The notes under the pieces were generated by a model, which was not told where the DNA came from, searched no databases, and saw nothing but the letters and a program-made list of their open reading frames with translations. From assembly GCA_023397675.1 (NCBI GenBank), contig JAEWTV010000065.1, positions 62,001-126,000 of the forward strand: a stretch of 64,000 nt of DNA, in the 5' to 3' direction. Numbering within the stretch: the first letter of the stretch is position 1; every line of letters starts with the position of its first letter. Made by a program: the position numbers and the translations under genes. This document shows positions 44,892 through 52,374 of the stretch, one piece after another. The stretch is from Bacillota bacterium. GTDB taxonomy: Bacteria; Bacillota; Clostridia; Acetivibrionales; JANLFN01.

Positions 44892-44929
44892 CAGTCAACA
44901 GAGGATTTTGATGAGCTTATTCAATTGTT

Positions 44930-46348
44930 TTATTTGCTGTATACTTCAAATTCCAGAAGGGAATACCCGTAATTTGTAGCGCGTTGAGTTCCCTGAACCT
45001 TTACATATCTTGCATTAACCGGGTTAAAGGTAATTTCATCAATTCCCCCATCTCCGGCTGTAGTATTATAAACCTCTGACCAGTTTGTATTATCATCTGA
45101 TACCAGTACCTTATAAGCTTTTGCATATGCTGTTTCCCATGAAAGCTTTACTTTGCCTATGCTCTGTACCTGGCCCAGGTCAACAGCTATCCACTGGTCA
45201 TCGGTGTACTGACTTGACCACCTTGTATCAGTTTTACCGTCAAAAGCCTTGTCGGAAGTCATTGTAGTATCATAAGCAGAAGAAGCTGCAGATGCTTTAT
45301 TAAGAGCAATGTTTGTAATGACAGGTGCAACTGTACTACTTATAACTTCAGCTCTGTCAACACTTACATTGGTTCCGGTAGAAACAGAGCTTTTTGTTCC
45401 TGTAACTCTGACTTTAAGAACATGCTGACCGCTAGTAAGTACCGGGCTTGTGTATATTACAACATTGTCGGTCCTTGTTGCCGAATATAAATCAACCAAA
45501 GATTCGGCCGAACCATCTACGGAAATCCCTGCTACTCCATGTGATGGGTCAAGTGCTGCATAAACCTTTATCTGGGTTCCCTGGAACAATACCTGATAAT
45601 ATGCATCAGTCTGGTTGGACCAGTGATCATCGGTGTTGTATGCTCCCTGCTGCTGTCCGTAGCTCCATGAGCCCTGGTAATTAAACTGTCCAAGACCTGT
45701 TCCAGTTGTATTATCATTAATAATTGCTGATGCAGGTGTGGTATTATTCAGATCCTTATCTTCTATAATTATTGATCCGGTAGAACTGTCCCACTCAACA
45801 TTCTGTCCGAACTGTTCAGCAATAAATCTTAAAGGTATAACAGTTCTTCCATTGTAGCTGCTTGCAGGAGCGTCTATTTTGACTTCCTTGCCATTAACAA
45901 GCACTATGTTGCTGTCCAGCTTCAAAACTATTTTTATATCTCCCTTTGTAACAGTGACTGTTTTTGTTGTCTGATCCCAGGTAACCTGAGCTCCAAGAGC
46001 AGTCATAAGAGCCCTTACAGGAATAAGTGTTCTGTTGTACTTAACTACCGGAGGAACATCGGTGATCATCTCGTCACCATTTACAAATACTAGCATCATA
46101 TTATTTGAATGGCTTTTAGCAGCGCTTTTCTTTTTTTCGAGAATTTGTTTAAGAATTGCTGTCCTCTTACTTTTATCCTTATGATACTGTTTGAACATCT
46201 TATAAAGGTCACTCAGGCTGTATGATTGAAGGCCTGACAATTGGGTGCTGCTTGTTTGGGGTACTGTGAAATGTGCAGCGAATGCTACCGGTACCGAGAT
46301 TGTAAACACTAAAGCAACAGTTACAATAAGTGCTATGAGCTTTTTCAT
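44930..46348 (-). CDS. Secreted protein: copper-amine-oxidase-type domain, CBM-like region and F5/8 C-terminal domain
   Basis: A 472-residue protein with a signal peptide (KKLIALIVTVALVFTISVPVAFA). Residues about 80-190 carry two copies of the copper amine oxidase N-like repeat (MLVFVNGDEMITDVPPVVKYN and NIVLVNGKEVKIDAPASSYN), common in clostridial wall-associated proteins. A Trp/Tyr-rich beta-sandwich (GQFNYQGSWSYG, then VAGISVDGSAE) follows, then an F5/8 type C (CBM32-like) domain to the end. Together they suggest binding to a glycan outside the cell. AAGGAGG lies eight bases before the ATG at 46348, preferred to 46402. No catalytic domain is seen. Confidence 0.8.
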   Translation of the reverse strand: MKKLIALIVTVALVFTISVPVAFAAHFTVPQTSSTQLSGLQSYSLSDLYKMFKQYHKDKSKRTAILKQILEKKKSAAKSHSNNMMLVFVNGDEMITDVPPVVKYNRTLIPVRALMTALGAQVTWDQTTKTVTVTKGDIKIVLKLDSNIVLVNGKEVKIDAPASSYNGRTVIPLRFIAEQFGQNVEWDSSTGSIIIEDKDLNNTTPASAIINDNTTGTGLGQFNYQGSWSYGQQQGAYNTDDHWSNQTDAYYQVLFQGTQIKVYAALDPSHGVAGISVDGSAESLVDLYSATRTDNVVIYTSPVLTSGQHVLKVRVTGTKSSVSTGTNVSVDRAEVISSTVAPVITNIALNKASAASSAYDTTMTSDKAFDGKTDTRWSSQYTDDQWIAVDLGQVQSIGKVKLSWETAYAKAYKVLVSDDNTNWSEVYNTTAGDGGIDEITFNPVNARYVKVQGTQRATNYGYSLLEFEVYSK

Positions 46349-46380
46349 AATAATTACCTCCTTGGTAAATTCATCATTCA

Positions 46381-46455
46381 GCAGCTTACCTGCATTAATC
46401 AAAGCTGGTAAGTCATGCTTTTAATAAATATATTCGGGTGAGCTGGTAAGCATTA
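46381..46455 (-). promoter_or_regulatory. Leader of the secreted-protein gene with competing repeats
   Basis: On the minus strand two copies of CTTACCAGCT (46441-46450 and 46403-46412) precede a GCAGGTAAGCT (46383-46393) near the ribosome-binding site. Either copy can pair with the third segment, which could affect access to the start region. A TTGTTA/TATGTA promoter-like pair lies just upstream. Regulation is an inference. Confidence 0.35.
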
Positions 46456-46539
46456 TGGGGTACATAGGTATAAAATATAATTGTAACAAAGCTGTAACCC
46501 CTATGTAATAAATGTTCGAAGTCACCTTGAAAAAGAAAA

Positions 46540-46560
46540 AACCGGAGATAATCTCCGGTT
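46540..46560. terminator. Terminator of sigI-rsgI
   Basis: AACCGGAGA and TCTCCGGTT are perfect arms with a 3-base loop; the minus strand continues TTTTCTTTTT. It lies 14 bases beyond the rsgI stop. Confidence 0.92.
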
Positions 46561-46573
46561 CAGTCGTCACTAA

Positions 46574-47632
46574 TTAATCTTTATCTTTATCATTCTCTTC
46601 ATCACTTTCCTTATTTGTTTTATACTTGTTCCACATATCTTTATATTTATCACTTTCGGTATTTTTATTTTTAATGTCTTTTTTATCTGATTTCTCTTTT
46701 GATTCTTCTTTTTCTCTGTCGGACTTATCAGGTTTCTCTTTATCAGAATTATGCTGCTTTGATTTAATATCCTGTTTATCCTTCTGGACTTTATCATGTT
46801 GTTCATCTTGGTCTTCATCCTGGTCTTCGTCCTGCTGCTTTACTGTAGTCTTTTGCTGCTGTACAACACCTTGATTCTTTTCATCTTCTTTTTTAATAGT
46901 CTTGTCTTCCTTTTTCTTTTCATTAATAGCTGACAGTATTTCTTTAACAGGCTTATCTACGAAATCCTCGGCCTTGATATCAGGGCTGACTGCCTTAAGC
47001 CTCTCAATAAGAAGCATTTTCCCTGGTGATATTCCAAGTTTGGATGCCTCTTCATGCCTTGCCAGAGGAACCTTTTCGACAACAACCTGTGCATCCTTGC
47101 TAACTTCTTTAACTTCAGTTTCTGCAGTATCCTTAATCTCATTTTCTATTTCAGTAACCTTATCCTCGTCCTTGCCTGAAACAGTAATCATAACTGCATT
47201 CTTCCGTTCATCGCTAAAATAGCCCTTATCCTTTGCATCCTGAAGCAGTTCTTCGACACCGTCTTCAAGCTTCATATTCTTATATGAACCAAGTTCAAGA
47301 AGTTTTTTTCCGTCATCGTTAAGCGGCTTCACGCTAATAATCCTGTCATATACGTTGGTTGCAATTTCAACACTTGGATTGATGTCAATATTAAGATAGC
47401 TGTACGGGGTGTTATAGGTATAAAATCCATACCCCAGTCCTGCCACCAGAAGAACTGCTGCTGCAGCTGAAACCATCTTTGTGAGCCTGCTCATTTTGAA
47501 ATTTGTGACGCCGCTTATATCGACTTCTTTTCCAACCTCATAGCCCTTACACTTTTTCACTTTCATGAAATCGCCGTTCTTACATAATACTACTGCTTTA
47601 TCCTCAATAAGTTCTACGATTACAGCCTTCAT
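46574..47632 (-). CDS. rsgI: RsgI-family anti-sigma factor with long charged tail
   Basis: A 352-residue membrane anti-sigma protein. Residues 1-50 are the RsgI N-terminal domain (MKAVIVELIEDKAVVLCKNG) that binds SigI; a membrane segment lies at about 53-75; an external domain with SYLNIDINPSVEIATNVYDRI follows. The last 110 residues are a low-complexity K/D/E/Q tail. In cellulosome-forming clostridia this position usually holds a carbohydrate-binding module, which is absent here, so the stimulus is unclear. It overlaps sigI by four bases. Confidence 0.9.
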   Translation of the reverse strand: MKAVIVELIEDKAVVLCKNGDFMKVKKCKGYEVGKEVDISGVTNFKMSRLTKMVSAAAAVLLVAGLGYGFYTYNTPYSYLNIDINPSVEIATNVYDRIISVKPLNDDGKKLLELGSYKNMKLEDGVEELLQDAKDKGYFSDERKNAVMITVSGKDEDKVTEIENEIKDTAETEVKEVSKDAQVVVEKVPLARHEEASKLGISPGKMLLIERLKAVSPDIKAEDFVDKPVKEILSAINEKKKEDKTIKKEDEKNQGVVQQQKTTVKQQDEDQDEDQDEQHDKVQKDKQDIKSKQHNSDKEKPDKSDREKEESKEKSDKKDIKNKNTESDKYKDMWNKYKTNKESDEENDKDKD

Positions 47633-48342
47633 TTAACATTCCCCCATGCATCAACATAACTTTTTATGTATTGGTAATCTCCACTTACAACAACTATCAC
47701 TGCTACTATATACTTTCGAGCGCGTTCTATTGTTTTACGGGGTATTTTTGTTCTTTTCTCAATTTCCACTATAGGTAAACATTTACTCTTCTTAATGGAT
47801 GTCACTATTTCAGGTTTCGATAACAGGAAGGATGTTATTTCATTATAGGCCTTTCTGGTCTTTTTATGTTTTGGAGAAGCATCCGCCAGGTCCAAAAAGC
47901 TTATGCCCCACCCATCAAGCTCTTCCTTAAGCTGTTTTATTTCCAGCCTCCTGTATTCTGCAAGCTCTTCTTCAGTATATTTTTCAACAGAACGGGTTTC
48001 CGTAATATCTACAGCATTCTCATCATCATCCATATACTCATTTATAGATATTACATTGCTATTTTTCTTCTCTTTCCTGTAATAATCTATAAGCCTGCGT
48101 TTAATTATGTTTTGAGAGAACGAAAGGAAATTGCCTTTGTTCAAATCATAAGCTTTTATTGCTTCAACAAAAGCCATAAGGCCTATGCTCAGTTCATCAT
48201 CCGTACCATAATTGACATACCTGCCCGTTGCTTTCTTTACGCAGGTCGCTATAAAAGGCTTGTACTCTTCAACAAAACCGTTTATTTCTATTTCATCATC
48301 TTTTATGTACGTTACTCTTTCGTTAATAGATAAAGGACTCAT
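47629..48342 (-). CDS. sigI: RNA polymerase sigma factor SigI
   Basis: A 237-residue sigma factor with region 2 (YGTDDELSIGLMAFVEAIKAYDLNKG, here read in parts) and LSFSQNIIKRRLIDYYRKEKK, and a C-terminal IEKRTKIPRKTIERARKYIVA helix-turn-helix typical of SigI. AGGAGG precedes the ATG at 48342; an upstream in-frame ATG at 48381 is less likely. SigI controls heat or cell-surface polysaccharide responses and usually its own operon. Confidence 0.92.
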   Translation of the reverse strand: MSPLSINERVTYIKDDEIEINGFVEEYKPFIATCVKKATGRYVNYGTDDELSIGLMAFVEAIKAYDLNKGNFLSFSQNIIKRRLIDYYRKEKKNSNVISINEYMDDDENAVDITETRSVEKYTEEELAEYRRLEIKQLKEELDGWGISFLDLADASPKHKKTRKAYNEITSFLLSKPEIVTSIKKSKCLPIVEIEKRTKIPRKTIERARKYIVAVIVVVSGDYQYIKSYVDAWGNVK

Positions 48343-48381
48343 CAGTTCCTCCTGAGTTAAGCTATGTCTATTATAACGCAT

Positions 48382-48412
48382 CAGTAGAAAATTTTTTGGT
48401 TGTAGAAAAATT
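48382..48412. repeat. AT-rich perfect inverted repeat upstream of sigI
   Basis: AGAAAATTTTT and its exact complement AAAAATTTTCT (11-bp arms) flank about nine bases. It lies in the sigI leader and may be an attenuator or a protein-binding site. Confidence 0.5.
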
Positions 48413-48432
48413 TTCTTACCTCAGTGCGTTTC

Positions 48433-48514
48433 AACGAGGTGCAAGGTATGCTCACCGCCTAAAATCAAAGTGGAGCCCGTCACCTATAAAAGTGAGGGAC
48501 ATTATCGCCTCGTT
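48433..48514. promoter_or_regulatory. Candidate structured RNA with three-way junction
   Basis: AACGAGGTG (48433-48441) and CGCCTCGTT (48506-48514) form a 9-bp outer helix with one G-U. Inside are a GCTCAC...GTGGAGC hairpin with one bulge (48450-48476) and a CCgTCAC...GTGAGG hairpin (48477-48497). It is the only GC-rich part of a 470-base gap between the divergent sigI and 48813-49208 genes. I do not recognise a known riboswitch class. The transcribed strand is not determined. Confidence 0.35.
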
Positions 48515-48812
48515 ATATATCATTTGCAGCATAAGGAAACGTTATTATATAATTCGAAACACCTGCAATATTTTCCGGGGTATATTAATTATGATTAAAA
48601 AAAGCTTAAAATACAAATTTATCCAATAGTTTTTTGATTGACAATGACATGCTGTAACAATTATAATGAAATTGTCCGTAAAAATTATACAGATTAGAGA
48701 TTAAGCGGTTTTCGACATTTTTTTGTGCCAAACTAACAAAAAACTTTTGTTTCAATCCAACTCTAATTTCTGTAATAACCTTATGCTATATACTGCAAGG
48801 GAGTGAGCTGCT

Positions 48813-49208
48813 TTGAAGGACATTATGATAGACGAATTCCAATATATGGTACAGGAATTGCTTGTACGGAATAAAAGCATTGTGGATTCTATTACTAAAT
48901 ACCAGGATTCAAATGCCCGTGTCAACCGTGCAATTGTCAAGGCCGTAACCCAATGCGGATGTATTAAGATTCATGCTAAAAAGCAGAACATACCTGAAAA
49001 TGGGGATTTCGATGAGATGAAGAACACTATGAAGACTCATTTGGAAGGTAAGCTTTGTGATAATTGCAGAGATCAGATTGAGAAGGACATAGGAAGAAAT
49101 GTCTTTTATCTGGCGTCCATATGCAACACGCTTGATTTAAACCTTTACGACATTATGATAAAAGAATACGACAGACTAAAAATGTTGGGAAAATATAATT
49201 TACGATAA
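48813..49208 (+). CDS. Conserved clostridial protein of unknown function
   Basis: A 131-residue helical protein starting MKDIMIDEFQYMVQELLVR (TTG start after GGGAGTGAG). It has the segment ARVNRAIVKAVTQCGCIKI with a CGC and a later CDNC, which may bind metal. Very similar short proteins, often labelled DUF1573, occur in many Clostridia. Function unknown. It is a single gene, divergent from sigI. Confidence 0.7.
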   Translation: MKDIMIDEFQYMVQELLVRNKSIVDSITKYQDSNARVNRAIVKAVTQCGCIKIHAKKQNIPENGDFDEMKNTMKTHLEGKLCDNCRDQIEKDIGRNVFYLASICNTLDLNLYDIMIKEYDRLKMLGKYNLR

Positions 49209-49211
49209 ACT

Positions 49212-49240
49212 AAAAGACGGTTAACCCGTCTTTTTTATTT
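49212..49240. terminator. Terminator between 48813-49208 and disA
   Basis: AAAAGACGG and CCGTCTTTTTT arms with a 5-base loop and T-run on the plus strand. Confidence 0.9.
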
Positions 49241-49254
49241 TATAGCATCGCCTA

Positions 49255-50331
49255 TCACTTAAAGCTGCTTATTCTTACCTGCTCCTGTAGCCTGCGAAGC
49301 CCGTCTTTTATGACTCTTGCACGTACTCCGCCTATTCCTTCAACCTCATCCAGATCTTCTATTGAGGCTTTTAAAATACTTTGAAGACTTAGAAAAGCAT
49401 CGGCTACCTTTCTCGCAATTGCTACAGGCACCTTGGGAACCTTGTTCATAATACGGTAACCCCTTGGCTCAACAATAGTTTCATTGGGATTGGTGCTGTG
49501 ATACCCCATTATACGGTATACCCGGGATATATCTGCAAGTTCATCATAGTTAAGCTGTCTAATCTGTTTTAAAATCTCCTCTATGGGCCTATTCTCGTAA
49601 ATATTCCTGTAATCCTCAATAACAAGCCTTCCGTCACTTTCAATATTGTCCAAAACCTCATTGAGCTGCATGCTTAAAAGTCTGCCTTCGTTGCCAAGTT
49701 CACAAATATATCTGTCTATTTCCGCGGCAATCCTCATAACCATTTCAGTCCTCTGGATAACCAGCGCCATGTCTTCTATCGTTACAGCATTCTCAAATTC
49801 AAGGGTATTAAGGTTCGCAAGTGCATTGTCCAATACCATTTTATATCTTTCAAGGGTTTCAAGCGCCTGATTTGCCTTTGCAAGAATTACAGAAGTGTCT
49901 CTCAGAATATATTTTTTATAACCCTTATAAATCGTGATTATGTTACGTCTTTGAGAGATGCAGATTACTACTTCTCCAGTCTGCTTTGCAAATCTGTCGG
50001 CATTGATATGCCTTGTCCCTGTTTCACCTGTAGGTATGGACGGATCAGGTATAAGAAGTGAATTGCAGCACAATATTCTTTTGGTATCCTTGCTAAGGAT
50101 TATGGCACCATCCATCTTGGCAAGCTCATAAATATGTGAAGGCGAATATTCCTTGTTAATAAAAAAACCCTGATCAACAATTTTCATAACCTCGGGCGAA
50201 TCTCCAATAACAATAAGAGCGCCTGTTCTCGCACGGAGTATGTTTTCAAGCCCTTCCCTTAATGGGGTTCCTGGCGAAACCATGCGCAGGCAGTCTATCA
50301 TATCATTATCTTTTATGTACTCTTCCCTCAT
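49255..50331 (-). CDS. disA: DisA, DNA-integrity-scanning diadenylate cyclase
   Basis: A 358-residue protein with the N-terminal DAC domain (PGTPLREGLENILRARTGALIV, KMDGAIILSKD), a helical middle and a C-terminal HhH domain (DLDEVEGIGGVRARVIKDGL). It makes c-di-AMP from two ATP while scanning branched DNA. The RHR motif that contacts ATP phosphates reads RHI here (GTRHINADRF); B. subtilis has GMRHRTAERV. AGGAGG precedes the ATG. It lies downstream of radA, the usual pairing. Confidence 0.93.
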   Translation of the reverse strand: MREEYIKDNDMIDCLRMVSPGTPLREGLENILRARTGALIVIGDSPEVMKIVDQGFFINKEYSPSHIYELAKMDGAIILSKDTKRILCCNSLLIPDPSIPTGETGTRHINADRFAKQTGEVVICISQRRNIITIYKGYKKYILRDTSVILAKANQALETLERYKMVLDNALANLNTLEFENAVTIEDMALVIQRTEMVMRIAAEIDRYICELGNEGRLLSMQLNEVLDNIESDGRLVIEDYRNIYENRPIEEILKQIRQLNYDELADISRVYRIMGYHSTNPNETIVEPRGYRIMNKVPKVPVAIARKVADAFLSLQSILKASIEDLDEVEGIGGVRARVIKDGLRRLQEQVRISSFK

Positions 50332-50491
50332 AATGCAGCCTCCTGAAAAACAGGATTTATAATAAAAAAGTCTGTCCCAACCGCCCGGTTTTAAACATAA
50401 TAATTGTGATCCTATTTATATATACGCTGCAATATGTGTAAGACATGCTTATTTCCAAGGTACACTAAGAATGGCAGTAATTCATAAAGCT

Positions 50492-51853
50492 TTAAAGAAT
50501 CAGATTAAGCGCCTGCTGAACTGTTTTTACACCCTTTATTTCAATATCTTCAATACCTTTTACTTTTTCCATCAGCTTATAGTTGCCTTCAGGGATTATA
50601 CAGCTTTTAAAGCCTATTCTTGCGGCTTCCATTACTCTTTTGTCAATCTGGCTGACGGCCCTTACCTCACCCGTAAGACCAACCTCACCTATCATTACGC
50701 AGCCAGGATCCACAGAAGTATCCCTGAAGCTGGAGGCCAGAGCAGTAATAATACCCAAATCACAGGCTGGTTCATCTACTTTAAGTCCACCTATTACATT
50801 CACATAAGCGTCAAAGCTGCTTAACTGCATTCCCATTCTCTTTTCAAGCACCGCCATCAGAAGGCAGACCCTGTTATAGTCTACACCAGTCGCCATTCTT
50901 CTGGGCATTCCGAAGTTTGTTGCACAAACAAGCGCTTGTATTTCAATAAGCATGGGCCTTGTTCCCTCAAGGCTTGAAACAACTACTGTTCCCGGTACGT
51001 TTTCCGGCCTGCCTGCCAGCATTGACATAGAAGGATTATCAACCTCGGCAAGTCCCATATCCCTCATTTCGAATATTCCTATTTCGTTTGTGGAACCAAA
51101 CCTGTTCTTTACAGCCCTCAGGATTCTATAGCTTACATGCCTGTCTCCCTCAAAGTATAAAACAGTATCCACCATGTGTTCAAGTACTCTCGGACCGGCA
51201 ATTGAGCCTTCCTTGGTCACATGTCCCACAACAAAAACTGCTATCCCCAGGCCCTTCGCCAGCTTCACGAGTCTTGCGGTAACTTCCCTTACCTGGCTTA
51301 CACTTCCGGGGGCAGAACTGATATCATCACTGAACATTGTCTGTATGGAATCTATTATTGCAAGAAGAGGTCTTTCTCTTTCTATAAGCTCCTCAACTGC
51401 TTTAAAGTTGGTTTCGGAGCCCATAAGTATTCCGGGGTTTTTTATTCCAAGCCTGTCAGCCCTGAGTTTAATCTGCTTCACAGATTCCTCTCCTGATACA
51501 TAGAGTATCTTTGACCCAGGCTTGATTTTTTCACATACCTGAAGCAAAAGAGTAGACTTACCTATGCCGGGGTCACCGCCAACAAGAATAAGGGAGCCTT
51601 TTACTATTCCTCCCCCAAGAACGCGGTCCATTTCCTTGATACCGGTCGAATATCTCTCTTCATTATCAACACTTACATCACACAAATTAACAGGTTCAAT
51701 GCTGCTTACCTGAGCAGCGCTTGAAGCTGAACCGGTTATCCTTTTTTCCTCTACAAAGGTATTCCATTGATTGCATGCCGGACATTTGCCAAGCCAGCCC
51801 ATCGATTCATAGCCGCACTCCTGGCATATAAACAAAGATTTACTCTTAGCCAT
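50492..51853 (-). CDS. radA: DNA repair protein RadA
   Basis: A 453-residue RecA-like protein: a C4 zinc finger (CQECGYESMGWLGKCPACNQW spans it), Walker A GGDPGIGKSTLL, the KNRFG motif and a C-terminal Lon-like domain. It promotes branch migration in recombination. It lies 160 bases upstream of disA. The usual partner clpC is about 11 kb away at the window end. Confidence 0.96.
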   Translation of the reverse strand: MAKSKSLFICQECGYESMGWLGKCPACNQWNTFVEEKRITGSASSAAQVSSIEPVNLCDVSVDNEERYSTGIKEMDRVLGGGIVKGSLILVGGDPGIGKSTLLLQVCEKIKPGSKILYVSGEESVKQIKLRADRLGIKNPGILMGSETNFKAVEELIERERPLLAIIDSIQTMFSDDISSAPGSVSQVREVTARLVKLAKGLGIAVFVVGHVTKEGSIAGPRVLEHMVDTVLYFEGDRHVSYRILRAVKNRFGSTNEIGIFEMRDMGLAEVDNPSMSMLAGRPENVPGTVVVSSLEGTRPMLIEIQALVCATNFGMPRRMATGVDYNRVCLLMAVLEKRMGMQLSSFDAYVNVIGGLKVDEPACDLGIITALASSFRDTSVDPGCVMIGEVGLTGEVRAVSQIDKRVMEAARIGFKSCIIPEGNYKLMEKVKGIEDIEIKGVKTVQQALNLIL

Positions 51854-51987
51854 AAGACCTCGCTTATTTTCAAATTGTGCAAGTTTTATTTTATGTCAAG
51901 AAACCCTATAAACCACGGAACATGCTAGTTCTTGGCAAAAATAAAACTTGCATAACATAAAATCAGTCCTGTTTTACAGAACTATAT

Positions 51988-52065
51988 AAGTTGAATTAAA
52001 TATTCAATATGCATCATGTCCTTAATGCCGGCCATGATGGATGATAAATGATTTTAATTCAACTT
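51988..52065. repeat. Nested inverted repeat A1 (MITE-like)
   Basis: AAGTTGAATTAAA (51988-52000) and TTTAATTCAACTT (52053-52065) are perfect 13-bp ends; inside, CATCATG and CATGATG form a second hairpin. Sequence around the inner loop (GGCATTAAGGACATGATG on the minus strand) resembles the 63165-63201 hairpin in opposite orientation. Confidence 0.7.
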
Positions 52066-52078
52066 ATTACATATGTAA

Positions 52079-52165
52079 TAGGATAAAGTAAATTCTGATT
52101 TGATACCCAGTTGCATTTGGCTTTTAAAATGCAACTGATACATAAGAAATTTACTTAATCCTATA
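52079..52165. repeat. Palindromic repeat element B, copy 1
   Basis: About 87 bases with long imperfect inverted ends: TAGGATAAAGTAAATTC at the left and AAATTTACTTAATCCTA at the right, enclosing TTGCATTTGGC / AAAATGCAA. Read in reverse it is about 88% identical by eye to copy 2 at 63226-63310, so the two lie in opposite orientation. Confidence 0.8.
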
Positions 52166-52224
52166 TAGCACAACACGTTAAATTATATCATATTTTGATA
52201 TATAAGGGTAAAAGGAGGTCAATT

Positions 52225-52374
52225 ATGATCTCAGCTATAAAGAAGTTTTTCATTTTTCTGGACCTTGTAATTAACCATGGAATAAGCCCTTCGACGATAT
52301 TTAAGAATTCAAAGCCGTTAAACAACTCATTTGCCGAAGAGCTTGAAGAGAACAAGAACAAACATGGCATGTGA
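52225..52374 (+). CDS. Candidate small protein (49 residues)
   Basis: An ATG at 52225 with a textbook AAAAGGAGG eight bases upstream opens a 49-residue frame (MISAIKKFFIFLDLVINHG...EELEENKNKHGM), ending TGA at 52372-52374. It has a hydrophobic N-terminus and an acidic tail. It overlaps the last 48 bases of the convergent GH15 gene. TATATAAG upstream could be a -10 box. No family recognised; it may be spurious. Confidence 0.45.
   Translation: MISAIKKFFIFLDLVINHGISPSTIFKNSKPLNNSFAEELEENKNKHGM

Noticed and set aside
48396..48629. 77-codon plus-strand frame in the sigI upstream gap
   Set aside because: Its sequence is fully explained by the hairpin region and low-complexity AT stretches, with no ribosome-binding site.
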